A stretch of DNA of 64,000 nucleotides from Dama dama (taxonomy: Eukaryota > Chordata > Mammalia > Artiodactyla > Cervidae), in contig NC_083704.1 in the NCBI RefSeq assembly GCF_033118175.1, positions 53,098,501 through 53,162,500 on the forward strand, in the 5' to 3' direction. The position numbers were made by a program, and so were the translations under genes. Position 1 is the first letter of the stretch; each line of letters starts with the position of its first letter. Below are positions 53,706 through 64,000 of this stretch, one piece after another. Under the pieces are notes generated by a model. The model searched no databases, was not told the DNA's origin, and saw only the letters and a list, made by a program, of their open reading frames with translations.

Positions 53706-54404
53706 AGAGATTTTATCAGGGGAATCTCCGGGTGTGTGACACCCCTACCTGACTCCTACCTCCCCCAGTGTACCAAGAATGCTCGTTTATCACTTTTGCT
53801 CTTTTGTAAGAGCTCAATCATATGCATTTGAACGTCTCAAACAGTACTGTGTGGTTTCACCCTGGTGGAGGACTTGATAAAAACGGCTGTGAACTGAGTG
53901 TAGTTTCCTGCAATGTGTTCTTCCCTCTACATTATGCTTTAGGGTTCACCCCTACTGCTGAGGGAGGTGCGGTTGATTTCTTAATTCTCCTGTTACTGGA
54001 TGTTTGTGTTGTTCTTAGCTTCTCCTCAGGACCAGAGCTGCTAAAAACATCCTGGGGGGTGGGTTGTATTACCATTATTGTTAATGATAATGTTCCCATC
54101 CCGCCGGGGTATACACTCCCTCTTCTCTCCCCGACCCCCCTGCACACAGGGACCCTTCCCAGGCACACTGGTGCCCGGGAACGAGGTGCTCTGTGACCTG
54201 AGCCAACCCGAGACGGGTAGGGGAGGGGTGGGTCGGGGTAGGGGTCCACAGCTACATGACACTGTGCACCTCACATCTGGATCCACACCCATGCACCCCA
54301 CTTCAACTCAACCGCATAAGTGCATCTGGCTCCATGTTCAGAACAAGATGAAATGAGAAAACAGACTGTGTAGCTGGACAGTCCTTGGTTCAAAGGTCCA
54401 GTCC
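53706..54404. other. No gene recognised
   Basis: Moderately AT-rich first half (53,880-54,100), then GC-rich. No repeat family identified; frames of 86-124 codons overlap on both strands. Confidence 0.45.
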
Positions 54405-54553
54405 TGTGGTCCAGTGGCTAAGACTCCATGCTCCCAATGGAGGGGGGCCCCGGGCTGCATCCCTGGTCAGGGAACTAGATGCCGCCTGCCGTAACTAAAG
54501 ATCCCATGTGCGGCAACTAAGACCTCGTGCAACCAGATAAATAAATAAAGGTC
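54405..54553 (+). mobile_element. CHR-1-type SINE
   Basis: 'gtcctgtggtccagtggcta' to 'agataaataaataaa', with 'aaaggtcc' at both ends. Confidence 0.92.
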
Positions 54554-54574
54554 CGGTTCATCATGCACAAGACC

Positions 54575-54650
54575 TAGGATCCCGGGTGAGTCACTTCTTC
54601 TTTCTGAGCCTTGGTTTCCTTGTGTGCAAAGTGAGGGCGACTTAAGGACA
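54575..54650 (+). repeat. MIR SINE fragment
   Basis: 'gggtgagtcacttcttcttt' and 'gagccttggtttccttgtgt'. Confidence 0.78.
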
Positions 54651-55559
54651 GAAGGTTGCAGAGCCCCGCGAGTGCTGAGAGGTGAAAGGCGGGCAGGGGT
54701 AGTTGCTCTTTTCCCTACTCCACTTTGGCTCCTTCTGCTCTCCATCTAAGGGGACTGCCAGGGCATCCAATCACCACCCCTACGGATAAGGAAGCTGAGA
54801 CAGAGCATGAAGGGCCCCCACCCAGCGCCCCGGAGGTCCCAGCCCATTCCTCCTGCCGGGCTGACTGGCCCCCCCACCAGTGTGTCCCCCACTGCCTCTG
54901 CCGGGTCTGCACAAAGGACAGCCATCGGTCCCCTCTCCCCATGAGACCCTGGCCCCGCCATTGAGCCTCCTGCGCCCTGTCTCGTGCTCTGTCTCGGCCC
55001 TGGGGTACAAAGCTGGGGATGGCAGAGAGGGCAGCACCAGGAGGTCAGCAGGGCTGGCAGCCCATTGTGCAGCCCGACCTCAGGCTCCTTCCTGGGCCCC
55101 ACGGTGACCTCCCCCGTCCCATGGGCACTGGAGCCCCCACCCTCCCAGACCAGCCCGCCTTCATGCGGGGACCCCAGGTCCTGCTGGCTTAGGGCCTCAT
55201 GGATTCTACCACAGCCCCCAGCCTGCTTGGAGGGGTGGTCCCATGTAGGCTGTCTCAGCCCTGTACCCAGGGGGTGATGGGGGAGGTCTGATGCCGCCTC
55301 CGCAGACAGACGGAGGAGGTGGGGCTGTGAGAGGAGGCCTCGGCTTGCCCAGGAGTCTAGTGCTTCATGCTGCAGTTGCACCCAGCTTTTGGATAAGGAT
55401 CTGGGGCTCCGTGTCCCACCACAGGGAAGGCGAGAGGAAACCAGGAGCGCCCCCTGCTGTCACTGCTTGCATTCAATAGCGCAGAGCTGAGTGGAGGGAG
55501 GTCTCCTTCAAACACAGACTTCCTGCGGGAAGGAGCCCGCTGCTACTACCCAGCCAGAC
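54651..55559. other. GC-rich DNA, no gene recognised
   Basis: A 211-codon minus frame (54,746-55,381) overlaps an 85-codon minus frame and two + frames. Alternating Gly/Pro/Arg richness reflects base composition. Confidence 0.5.
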
Positions 55560-56100
55560 TGGCCCCCTCCGCGGTGCGCGGCAAGAGATCAGGGACAGCT
55601 TTCACCCCCAGCCCTGCTCCGGAGCTGGCCTGAAGAGAAGTGGGTGAGACAGGGCCGTTCCCTTCAGCCCCCCGCACCCCTTCCCACCTGCCAGCAGCGC
55701 TTTTCTCCTTCTCCTCACAGGGAACCCCCTCCCGGCTGCAGCTCCATTCCCTCCAGGCTCCCGCCCCCGCAGGCCCCCGGGCCCCTCCTCCACGCCGGGG
55801 GCGGGAGCACAGTAATTCGAGTTATTTTTAGCCAAGCCGCATCCTCTAAGAGACGCAAGTCAAGGGGAAGCCGCCCCCGCGCCTCCGGGAGTTTCGGAGC
55901 TTCTTGCAGAAAAAAGATGGGTTAAAACCAGTGCTTGGAGGACTCGCGCCAGTCAGACAGGGCCAGCGCTGTGGCAGGCGGAGCGACGCCCCTGGGTCTC
56001 TCACCCACGGCTCCCTGTGCCGCGGGCTGGTTGTTAGGGGTGGCCAGGGGCCCGCACGTGCCCTCACTGCCTCCACTCAGCAGTTGTCCTCAGCCGCCCT
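55560..56100. promoter_or_regulatory. CpG-rich segment (candidate CpG island) with MEF2-like site
   Basis: About 35 CpG in 540 bases by hand count, far above the neighbourhood, with several CCGCC/GCGG words. TTATTTTTAG at 55,822-55,831 matches the MEF2 consensus. No repeat recognised. Possible promoter or first exon, but no transcript feature is demonstrable from sequence alone. Confidence 0.45.
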
Positions 56101-56374
56101 CTCCTGGCTCCATCCCCCCCATCGTCATCCCTGCCTGCTGGGGGCTGAAGAGAGCATCTGGGGAGCCATCCCCATTCTCCCAGCCCTCTCTGGGCGGGGT
56201 GCCCTGGGGGTGGGCAGCCTACATGTTTCCAGGGGAGATTTGGGAGTCTGGGAGAGGGCCGGGTATCACCAGCCGGGCCTTCTGGCCATTTCAAGCCTTT
56301 TCCCTGGGGGCTATCAAATGGGACAGAGCCCCGTCGGCCAGGCCCTGTGAGGGTCCCCAGAGCCTCACCGTAAC

Positions 56375-56490
56375 CCACAGAGCAGTAGGTGGCACGCTCA
56401 TCCCTGTCTCACGAGGTCACGGAGCTATAAGCGAATGGAGCTTTTGCTCAAGGTCAACCAGCTGCTAAGTGTCAAGGCAGCAAGTGGGTC
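56375..56490 (-). repeat. MIR SINE, antisense
   Basis: 'ctcatccctgtctcacgagg', 'ctcaaggtcaaccagctgct', 'aagtgtcaaggcagcaag'. Confidence 0.72.
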
Positions 56491-56764
56491 ACGCCCTCCA
56501 GCCTTCACCAGTGGACAGACGGTGAGTGCCTGAGAATGTGATGACCCACTAATGAACAAGCGTTGGGGGGGGACATGGAAAGGAAGGACCGAGAGCGCTG
56601 CGGAGGAGGGATACTGTATTGGGACCCACCTGCTGTTGGAGACCACAGCACGCTCTCTCAGAGGCTCGCTCCTCGGCTAGGATGTGGCCCTCCTTTTCCC
56701 AAGCTGTCATCGTGCGTCTCCGGCAGCATCCAAGCCCAGCAGAGCTTCCAGGAGTGGCCTTGAC

Positions 56765-56870
56765 AGAGAAATAGCTGTGTGACCCTGGGCAAGTCACCTT
56801 ACCTTTCTGGGCCTCTGTTTCCTCACCTGTAACAGAATTAACAGAAGCAGCCAGTTTGCAGGTGTGGCGA
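56765..56870 (+). repeat. MIR SINE
   Basis: Well preserved core: 'gctgtgtgaccctgggcaag', 'tgggcctctgtttcctcacc', 'tgtaacagaat'. Confidence 0.92.
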
Positions 56871-57864
56871 GGACCAACGCACAGCTCCTGGCTCCCAGCC
56901 CTAGCAGAATGCCCCTTTCCTGCCCCGGCCCTGGATTTAGGACACCCACTGTGGGCCAGGCCTTGGGGGCTTCGGGGGTATGGCGACAGCTCTGGGAGGC
57001 CCTCATCAGCTGCGGACCAGTGCCAGAGAGCCATGGGGAGCAAATGCCAGCTTGAGCCTGCTCGGCCCACAGCATCCTCCCCACCCCACCCCACCCCCAC
57101 CTCTCCCTGACCTCACAAGGCCGGCGGCCCCTGTGCCCCAGCAGCCCTCCTCCTCTCCCAGGAAGGCTCCAGAGCCCCTCTTCCAAACTCCAGAGGCTCC
57201 TGTCTAGACTGACTCTCTCTGTTCTGCATCCTGAGGTGCTGTGCCCGCAGCTTCCTCCTGTCCCAGTCCTCAGGTTCTGCACTTCACAGATGCTCCAGGT
57301 GATCCTGATAGTAGCCCTGGGCCTGCAGATGAAGGATTTCGAGCTCACAGGCCCAGCCACTCATCTCCCAAGTGGAGCCAGGGGTCATTCTTTCTGTTTG
57401 CTCCATCACAGAGAATCTCCCTCCAGGCTGTGGGCTGACCCTGTTTTATCTGGAGCGTGGACGAGTGAGGGGCAGATGCTGGGAGTTTGGGGGATTTGCC
57501 CAGGGGCCCAGAGCTTGGAAAGGGCAGCACTTGGGCCAGAGCGCTTCTCACGCAGGGGCTCTCAGTGGGACCTTGCAGGTTCCAGCTCTCCTGTGCTCCT
57601 CCTCGGATCCCCAGCTCCTTGCTGCTCTCTCTGGTTTCCGTTGTTCCTCCCTAATCTGGGCCAGGCCTCCTCCCTCCCTCACTCCATTGTGCCCTGGAGC
57701 CGGAAGTGGGTTTACTGAAGCGCTAAATGGGGAGCAGGCAAGGTAGGCCCAGAGCCTTCCCCAGAACCATCCCGAACCCCGCCTCCACACCATAAGGCAC
57801 AGCCCTCCTGGTCCCCACTGCCTGCTCTTCAAGCCAACAGTAAGGATGCCCCCCTGCCCTGCCC
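56871..57864. other. GC-rich DNA, no gene recognised
   Basis: Minus frames of 183 and 188 codons cross the MIR core at 56,765-56,870, which argues against either being coding. A (CCCCA)n-like patch lies at about 57,078-57,100. Confidence 0.5.
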
Positions 57865-57990
57865 CGCTCTGACCACCCCGGTTCTGCCTTTGCCACATCC
57901 TCTCTGTGTGCCTTGGGCAAGTCCCCGCTCATCTCTAGACTTCAGTTTCCCTACCTACAGGCGTGGAGAGGGGATCCCGGTGATCTTCAA
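57865..57990 (+). repeat. MIR SINE
   Basis: 'tctgtgtgccttgggcaagt', 'agacttcagtttccctacct'. Confidence 0.85.
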
Positions 57991-58932
57991 GACCCTTGCC
58001 CCGGCGCTGGTTTTCTCATCCTTTCCAGGGGCTCCTGGGTCACAGCCTCTGTGACCTGGGAAAGAGTATAGACTTTGAGAGTTGGGGGTTTGAAATCTTA
58101 GGGAGGTGATTTCATTCATTCATTCTTCTTTCATTCAGAAGAATTCTTGCAAAGGCCACTTCACCCTTGCCTCTTGCCCCTCAAAGAATCTTCCACATGA
58201 TCCTGAGCCTGGGGTGACCCTGGGACTTAGCCCCTGGGCCATAACGGGCTGGGAAAGGAGCCCTCCCTACCCCAGCTTCTCTTTAGCCCCAGCTAGAAAG
58301 GTGTGCACAGGCTGGAGGGACACCAGGCACGATGGGGCTCAAGGAGAGAGGGGACCTGGAGAGGCCACAGTTGCCATGGCACTGCAGTGCTGGCTCCACT
58401 GGAGGCTGCTAATGGGGAAGGAAAGGGGTCCCTCCCAGCCCTCAGCTTCATTCTTCCTTTTCAGATGCTCTTTCTTCACCTCAGACACAGGGCTGAGAGT
58501 TGGGAGAGCCTCTTGTGAATACAGTCCTGCCCTGTCTGGCCCCCTCTCATGCCCACCTATTCCATCCCTCCCTTTCTGGCAGGTCAGGCCTCCGTATGGC
58601 TGAGCATCTCCACCTTCACACCCGGCCAGTCCCTGTGCCTGAGACCCACAGGACCAAGCCCAGCCCAAGCTGGCAAGAGAGGAACCTGCCCTCCTCCCCG
58701 GGACACTGCCACCACCACCACCACCCCCTCCTTCCTAGGCATCTTCTGGGAGGGGCCAGTGGATCTGAGCGGAAGCAGGGCCAGCACAGGGGACACCCCT
58801 ACTCTGAGCATCTGTTGGCTGTAGAGGCCAGGGTTTCTCCCAGGTCACCTGTCAGTATCACAGGGTTTCCTTCATGACCACATACCATCCCATGTTCCTC
58901 TGGTCCTGGGGTGGGGGCATCTGGACCACAAT
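57991..58932. other. No gene recognised
   Basis: Short (CATT)n at about 58,112-58,125 and a (CAC)n run at about 58,709-58,727. Frames up to 165 codons overlap on both strands. Confidence 0.5.
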
Positions 58933-59148
58933 AGCTCTCCCAGGTGGCGCTAGTGGTAAAAAATCTGCCTGCCATTGCAGGAGATATGAGATGCAGGTTC
59001 GAACACTGGGTCGGGAAGATTCCCCTGGAGAAGGAAATGGCAACCCACTCCAGTATTCTTGCCTGAAGAATCCCACGGATAGAGCAGCCAGGCAGGCTAT
59101 AGTCCAAAGGGTCGTAAAGAGTCGGACATGACTGGTGATTTAGCACAG
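58933..59148 (+). mobile_element. Bov-tA SINE
   Basis: 'agctctcccaggtggcgcta' to 'cggacatgactggtgattta', flanked by AGCTCTCC copies at about 58,933 and 59,146. Confidence 0.95.
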
Positions 59149-59184
59149 CTCTCCATTTGGCCGTGGGACGTCTAGCAAGTCAGG

Positions 59185-59370
59185 CCCAAGGACCCCATCT
59201 CCTCGTCTGTGAAATAGGGTGATGACAACCCTGCCAGCTCCCAAGGACCCTGGGAGGCTTCCTGCCTGCTCAGCCTCCCCCCACTGTCACAGGTGGAGAG
59301 ACTGAAGCTCTGAGAGGTGAAGTCACTCCACTGGGGAGCAGCAGTCAGAATTTGAACTCAAGTCAGATAT
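59185..59370. repeat. Two MIR fragments in opposite orientation
   Basis: A sense piece ('ctcctcgtctgtgaaatagg', 59,198-59,250) is followed by an antisense piece ('ggagagactgaagctctgag...tttgaactcaagtcag', 59,292-59,366). Confidence 0.75.
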
Positions 59371-60499
59371 GGAAACCTATTCCTTTAACCCCCGATAGGC
59401 ATAACCTCCAGTAACTCGGATGTAGACTAGCAGGGGCTGCCCAGGGACACCCACATGCTCCACTTTCTCTGCCTTGATCCCTCTTTGGGATCAAGGTATA
59501 GGTAGGACACCCTATACCACCAGCAGGAGCCGGGAGCCAGGGAAGATTCAACCTACACAGAGAACCTGCTGAGAATGGGTGTGGGGTGGGAGTGCTGGTG
59601 GGGGTGATGGGTGCTAGACGCTGGGGTGTGAGAGGTCCTGAAGGCTCAAAGGGCTTCTTCCCAGAGGGGTGCTCCAGGCAGCGACTGGCGGCCCCATTCC
59701 ATCCTCAGTCCTGTGCTGCCCCCATGTGGATGATAGGCTAACATTCTCAGCTGGAGATGTCACATCACTTCATGGCCAGGAACTCTCCAGAGGGAATATG
59801 TGGCCTGGGGCTGTGAAGGTGTCTCAGTGACTGGAGGAATGTGCTACCCCCAAGCCTCTGTGGCACTTATCTTGTCTCTTCCTGACAGATCCTGGGCTCC
59901 AGCCTGGCACTTCAGACTGCCCACCACATTTCCCTTTTCCAGGAGCTTAGGACCCCAGACTTTTGGAGGAAACTGAACTTGAGAGCTATATTTTCCAACC
60001 CTCCATCCCATATTTCAACCTCTATTCCCAGTAATTTCTCATACCTGAGAGCTTTTCACTCTGGGAGCAGCCCATGGTGTGGAAGAAATTCTGATTGCAA
60101 AAATGACCCTGATCCGTGGAGCTGGTATTTGCCTCCCTCAGACATAGCTCTGCCCTCTGGGGCCACAAGAACCAGATGGTCTCTCACAGGAATTTTCAAC
60201 CAGATCCAAAGCTTAACCCGGTGTTCAGGGGCCTCCTCTCTGACTCCCAGTCTTCTCTCCTAAAACACTGTGGTTCTGACGAGCCACTCCAGTTCCTCCT
60301 ATCCGGGCACATGGCAGTCTCTGTCCTTCTGTAACTTCGGGACTGAGGGGACCCAGCACCCCTGAGGACTGTGGTGGCCCTCCATCCTGAACCTTCCTTG
60401 GAACCTGTGCTCACTGTTAGCATTCACTTGACACTGACATTTTCCCTTAAGTCATGTCTGCCTCCTCAGGAGCCTTATGGGGAACAGTGTGGCTGGAAT
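59371..60499. other. No gene recognised
   Basis: Includes 59,979-60,334 with overlapping small + frames, no motifs. Confidence 0.5.
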
Positions 60500-60590
60500 G
60501 AACAATGATTAAATACTTAATGTATACTCAGCACAGTGTTCAGTGCTTTATTCCAATTATCTGGTTTATGATAAAGGAAACTGAAGATTA
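60500..60590 (-). repeat. MIR-type fragment, antisense
   Basis: 'tacttaatgtatactcagca', 'cagtgctttattccaattat', 'aaggaaactgaag'. Confidence 0.65.
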
Positions 60591-60591
60591 G

Positions 60592-61572
60592 TCAAAGAAA
60601 TGGAAAGATATCCCATGCTCTTGTGTTGGAAGAATTGATACTGTTAAAGCAGTCATACAACCCAAAGCAATCTACAGATTTAATGTGATCTCTATCATAT
60701 TACTCATGACATTTTCCACAGAACAAGAGCAAATAATCCTAAAATGCACAGGGAACCATAAAAGACCCAGAATCGCCAAAACAATCCTGAGGAAAATGAA
60801 TGAGGTTGGAGGCATAACCCTGCCAGACTTCACATGATACTACAAAGCTACTGTAATCAAACAGCCTGGTGTTAGCACAAAAGCAGATACATGTATCAAT
60901 GGAACAGAATAGAGAACTCAGAAATAAACCCATATACCTATAGTCAAGTAATCTTCAACAGAGGAGGCAAGAATATGCAAAGATAGTCTCTTTAGCAAGT
61001 GGTATTGGAAAAGTTGGACAATCCCATGTAAACCAATGAAGTTAGAATGGACCCTTACTCTATATGCAAAAATAAACTTCAAATGGCTTAAAGACTTAAG
61101 TATAAGACAGGACACCATAAAACTCTTAGAAGGGAACAAAGGCAAAGCATTCTCTGATATAAATCATACTGATATTTTATTAGGTCAGTCTCCTAAGGGG
61201 ATAGAAATAAAAACAAAAAGAAACAAATGGGACATAAACTTATAAACTTCTGCACAGCAAAGGAAACCATAAGCAAAATGAAAAGGTAATCTACAGACTA
61301 GAAGAAAACATTTGCAAACAGTGCGACCGACAAGGGGTTAATTTCCAAAATACACAAACAGTTCATACAACTTAATATTAAACACACAAACAACCCAATC
61401 AAAAAAATGGGCAGAATACCTAAATAGACATTTCTCCAAAGAAGACATACAAATGGCCACCATGCACATGAAAAGATGCTCATCACTACTAATTATTAGA
61501 GAAATGCAAATCAAAACCATGAGGTTTCACCTCATACAGGTCAGAATGGCCATCATCCAAAAGTCCACAAAT
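60592..61572 (+). pseudogene. L1 ORF2 C-terminal half, 5'-truncated
   Basis: Starts 'agtcaaagaaatggaaagat' and runs through ORF2 to about codon 1,050 of the family, including the frame 61,036-61,245 ('MKLEWTLTLYAKINFKWLKD'). Interrupted by a SINE and lost after about 61,860, so it lacks a 3' UTR. Confidence 0.9.
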
Positions 61573-61573
61573 A

Positions 61574-61850
61574 GGGCTTCCCTGCTAGTCCAGGGGATAA
61601 GAATCTGCTTTACAATGCAAAGGACACCAGTTCGAACCCTGGACTGGGAAGATCCCACATGCCACAGAGCAAATAAGCTCAAGCACCACAAGTACTGAAG
61701 CCCACGAGCCTAGAGCCTGCACTTCACAAGAGAAGCCACCACAATCAGTAGCCCACGCACCACAGCTAGAGAGTAGCCTCCACTCTGCAACTAGAGAAAA
61801 GTCTTGGCAGCAATGAAGCACAGCCAGAAATATAAGAAATAATTTTTTAA
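61574..61850 (+). mobile_element. CHR-2-type SINE in L1
   Basis: 'gggcttccctgctagtccag' to 'ataattttttaaaaaa'. Confidence 0.92.
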
Positions 61851-61863
61851 AAAAAGAACTGAC

Positions 61864-62520
61864 TTGTCTCTGTGAACTCCCTCCAGGCTGACTGATGCCT
61901 TGCCCACTGATTCAGCCATCTGCCTGGATTTGTGAAATATTTACATTTAATTCTGCAAACATCTATCAGGTCTCCACAGGTACCCTGGCACAGTGCCAAG
62001 CACAGCAAAAATAACGCCAGATGTCCCTGACCCTGTACATTTCAATAAGTAGGCCCCAGTGGATCCCACTTAGGCTGTGGGTTGGGTTGTGGCTGGACAA
62101 GGCCTGGACCACGCCTCTGCAGGCCACAAGGCTCAGGCGCATCACACCCAGTCCCACCCAGACCAAGGTTTGTTGGGTCACAGGGGCCTCACATGTCTGT
62201 CTTGTGCCCAAGGCACAAGAGACCTGGCTGACAGACATTCTGCTGAGTCCAGCTAGCAGCTCTGCCCAAGGCTATGCCACAGAAGCCTCCACACAGACAG
62301 AGGGTGAGTCCCTGGGGGAACGGCTGAGGGCTTCACCATTTTGTGTTAGAAACTCCTTTGACATTTGGTGATGTTTATTGACCTCCTCTCAGAATAAGAT
62401 TTTTTAAGCGTGTAAAATAAAATAGGATTACAAAAGGTTTTCATGAAGAGGAAAAGATGTCCACAGGTTACGACTGAATGAATAAAATCAGGTTACAGAA
62501 GAGCTTACATAAGCTCTTTG
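61864..62520. other. No gene recognised; possible old repeat at the end
   Basis: 62,340-62,500 ('ctcctctcagaataagattt', 'aaaataaaataggattac') looks like a widespread mammalian sequence I cannot name. The 116-codon + frame 62,021-62,371 has no domain. Confidence 0.4.
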
Positions 62521-62695
62521 TACATTTATGAAGAGAAAAAGAGACAGATTGGGAGGGGAGAATGAAAAGGAGGAGGAAGAGGAAAGAAGAGAGGAAAGAA
62601 AGAAACAGGGAGGGAGGAAGGAAGAAAGAGGAAGAAGAAAGGAAAGGAGGAAGGAGAGAAGGAAAGGGAAAAAGAAAGGAAGGTAGGTAGGAAAA
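62521..62695 (+). repeat. Homopurine (GA/GGAA) tract
   Basis: About 170 bases almost entirely A and G, degenerate GGAA/GAAA units. Confidence 0.95.
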
Positions 62696-63032
62696 TTCTC
62701 TCTTTATACCTATGGCTGGCCCTACCCTCTTTTCCCACTATGAAAAGCATGGCAGGCCAATGGCTCCCAATCATGGTTCCCTTTAGCCCCCAAAATGGTC
62801 CCCTCAGATCATAGCTAAAGCTCTTCATCCTTGTCATTGGCTCCTCCCTCGCTCCGCCCTGGGCCCATCCCCACAGCACTCCAGGGGTACTGCATGGCCG
62901 TCATCCACCTCTGAATCTGCTATGGCTCTCTGCTCACTGCTCACTCTGCCACTGTCAAAACCTGGCAACAAGTCCTCAGCGTGTGTCTGTGTGCTTCCCT
63001 TTCTCAAGGTGTGAGAGTCAAAACCTTCTCTT

Positions 63033-63165
63033 CTGGGAATTCCTCGGCAGTCCAGTGGTTAAGACTCAGTGCTTTCACTGCTGAGGGTGTGGCTTCAATC
63101 CCTGGTCAGGGAATAAAGATCCCACAAGAGGTGCAGAGTGGCCAAAAAAATCCCCCAAAACAAAA
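63033..63165 (+). mobile_element. CHR-type SINE
   Basis: 'gggaattcctcggcagtcca' to 'gtggccaaaaaaatccc'. Confidence 0.88.
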
Positions 63166-63361
63166 CAAAAAAAAACACCTTCCCCTCTTTGCCCCAACTT
63201 CCGGCCCCACCTCTCCCACACCCTGGGGCCTTGCACCACCCCCATCTCCTATAGTCCCCACCTCTTCCCACCAGCTCATCCGCCTGTTCTCAGCACTCAT
63301 CAAGGACTTAGCTTCTGTAGAGACACCTTCCTTCCTGGCCTCAACGGATTTTTTTTTCTTC

Positions 63362-63492
63362 TCTTAAAAAAAAAAAAAAAATTGGCCATGCCACACAGCA
63401 CGTGAGATCTTAGTTCCCTGACCAGGGATTGAACCTGTGCCCCCTACAGTGGAAGTGTGGGGTCTTAACCACTGGACTTCAAGGGGAGACCC
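63362..63492 (-). mobile_element. CHR-type SINE, antisense
   Basis: Left poly(A)-containing junction (63,366-63,380), 'ttagttccctgaccaggga' and 'taaccactggacttc', head complement at right. Confidence 0.88.
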
Positions 63493-63769
63493 TCAATTGT
63501 TTCTTTGTTGGCACTCCACCACCCCTGGAGCATCGGAGCCTGCTCTTCATTCTCCTAACTCAACCTGCCAGATTTCTCTCCCTTTTCTCAGGAATGCTTC
63601 AATAAGGAGTCGCCTGTGTGTCCAGCCCCCACATCCTCCTTTCCCTTTCACTCCCCAACTCTCTGCAACATGTGTCAGTCAATCCATGAACTTGCCTGCC
63701 AAGGAGTGCAAGGAGTGTCCATTCAGGGTGGTTGGGGGCGGGGTGGGGGGGTGGTGGAGGGTTCTCAAT
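63493..63769. other. No gene recognised
   Basis: Contains a G-rich run at about 63,727-63,757. Overlapping small frames only. Confidence 0.5.
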
Positions 63770-63774
63770 CTCCT

Positions 63775-63960
63775 GTTCTGCATCAAGTGCTGTGCCAGGC
63801 AATGGAAAACGACAGTGACCAAACCAGTCCTGAACTCATGGTGCTTGAGCCAATGAACACACATACACAAGTAAATAAAAAAGGTAATTAGAGGCTGGAA
63901 AAGTTCTATGAAGGAAGCAGACAGAATGAAAGGACAGAGAGTAACTGCGGAGATGGGGCA
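63775..63960 (+). repeat. Probable ancient mammalian repeat tail
   Basis: 'ctgtgccaggcaatggaaaa', 'gacagtgaccaaaccagtcc', 'tcatggtgcttgagcc', 'agttctatgaaggaagcaga', an order common to old MIR/L2-associated tails. Confidence 0.5.
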
Positions 63961-64000
63961 GAAGTTCTCTATTTTAGATAGGGCAGTCTAGGGAAGCCTC

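Noticed and set aside
54746..55381. 211-codon minus frame
   Set aside because: GC-biased sequence with overlapping frames on both strands and no motif.
56549..57360. Two minus frames of 183 and 188 codons
   Set aside because: Both run through the well preserved MIR core at 56,765-56,870, so long coding conservation is unlikely.

Overview
This window is eukaryotic nuclear DNA from a ruminant, most likely a bovid. It carries many BovB (RTE-type) LINE pieces, Bov-tA/Bov-A SINEs and CHR-type tRNA-Glu SINEs, a combination diagnostic of ruminants, plus artiodactyl L1 families, a mariner DNA transposon, and MIR/L2 relics. I found no host protein-coding exon, rRNA gene or functional tRNA gene that I can defend. 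Nearly every longer open frame in the left part translates to a retroelement protein; those in the right part look like chance frames in GC-rich DNA.

Left part (1-35,367) is an AT-rich nest of retroelements, almost all on the + strand. It holds: L1 ORF2 ends (1-2,692); a gamma-type (class I) endogenous retrovirus segment 'copy A' (2,700-6,085) split by a mariner; two tandem copies of a SINE/L1-end/L1-RT module (6,086-10,743); an L1 3' part (10,951-12,492); a long but gutted L1 with 5'UTR, ORF1 and ORF2 remnants (12,494-19,082); a third copy of the SINE/L1 module and its L1 continuation (18,421-21,465); then 'copy B' of the retrovirus, which starts in gag at 21,466 and can be followed in order through protease/RT, RNase H, integrase and env to a 3' LTR ending near 35,367. 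Copy B is broken up by two L1 bodies (23,095-25,088 and 30,055-31,957), BovB, short L1 3' ends and about nine SINEs. No 5' LTR is visible.

Right part (35,368-64,000) is GC-rich, mostly single-copy-looking DNA with scattered MIR and L2 fragments and a few younger SINE/BovB/L1 insertions. Its features are possible regulatory DNA: a CpG-rich segment near 55.6-56.1 kb with a MEF2-like site, a dense run of ATTA homeodomain cores at 51.52-51.70 kb, a palindromic MEF2-like site at 41.46 kb, an AGGTCA half-site cluster at 49.56-49.70 kb, and an 18-bp palindrome at 36.0 kb. These are motif-level observations without functional proof.

The genes here do not form a working system. The main interest is genome structure: repeated modules with shared breakpoints and shared private substitutions, pointing to SINE-mediated unequal exchange and duplication of an already nested retroelement block, next to a sharp change in base composition at the LTR. 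I did not find a previously undescribed biological system.
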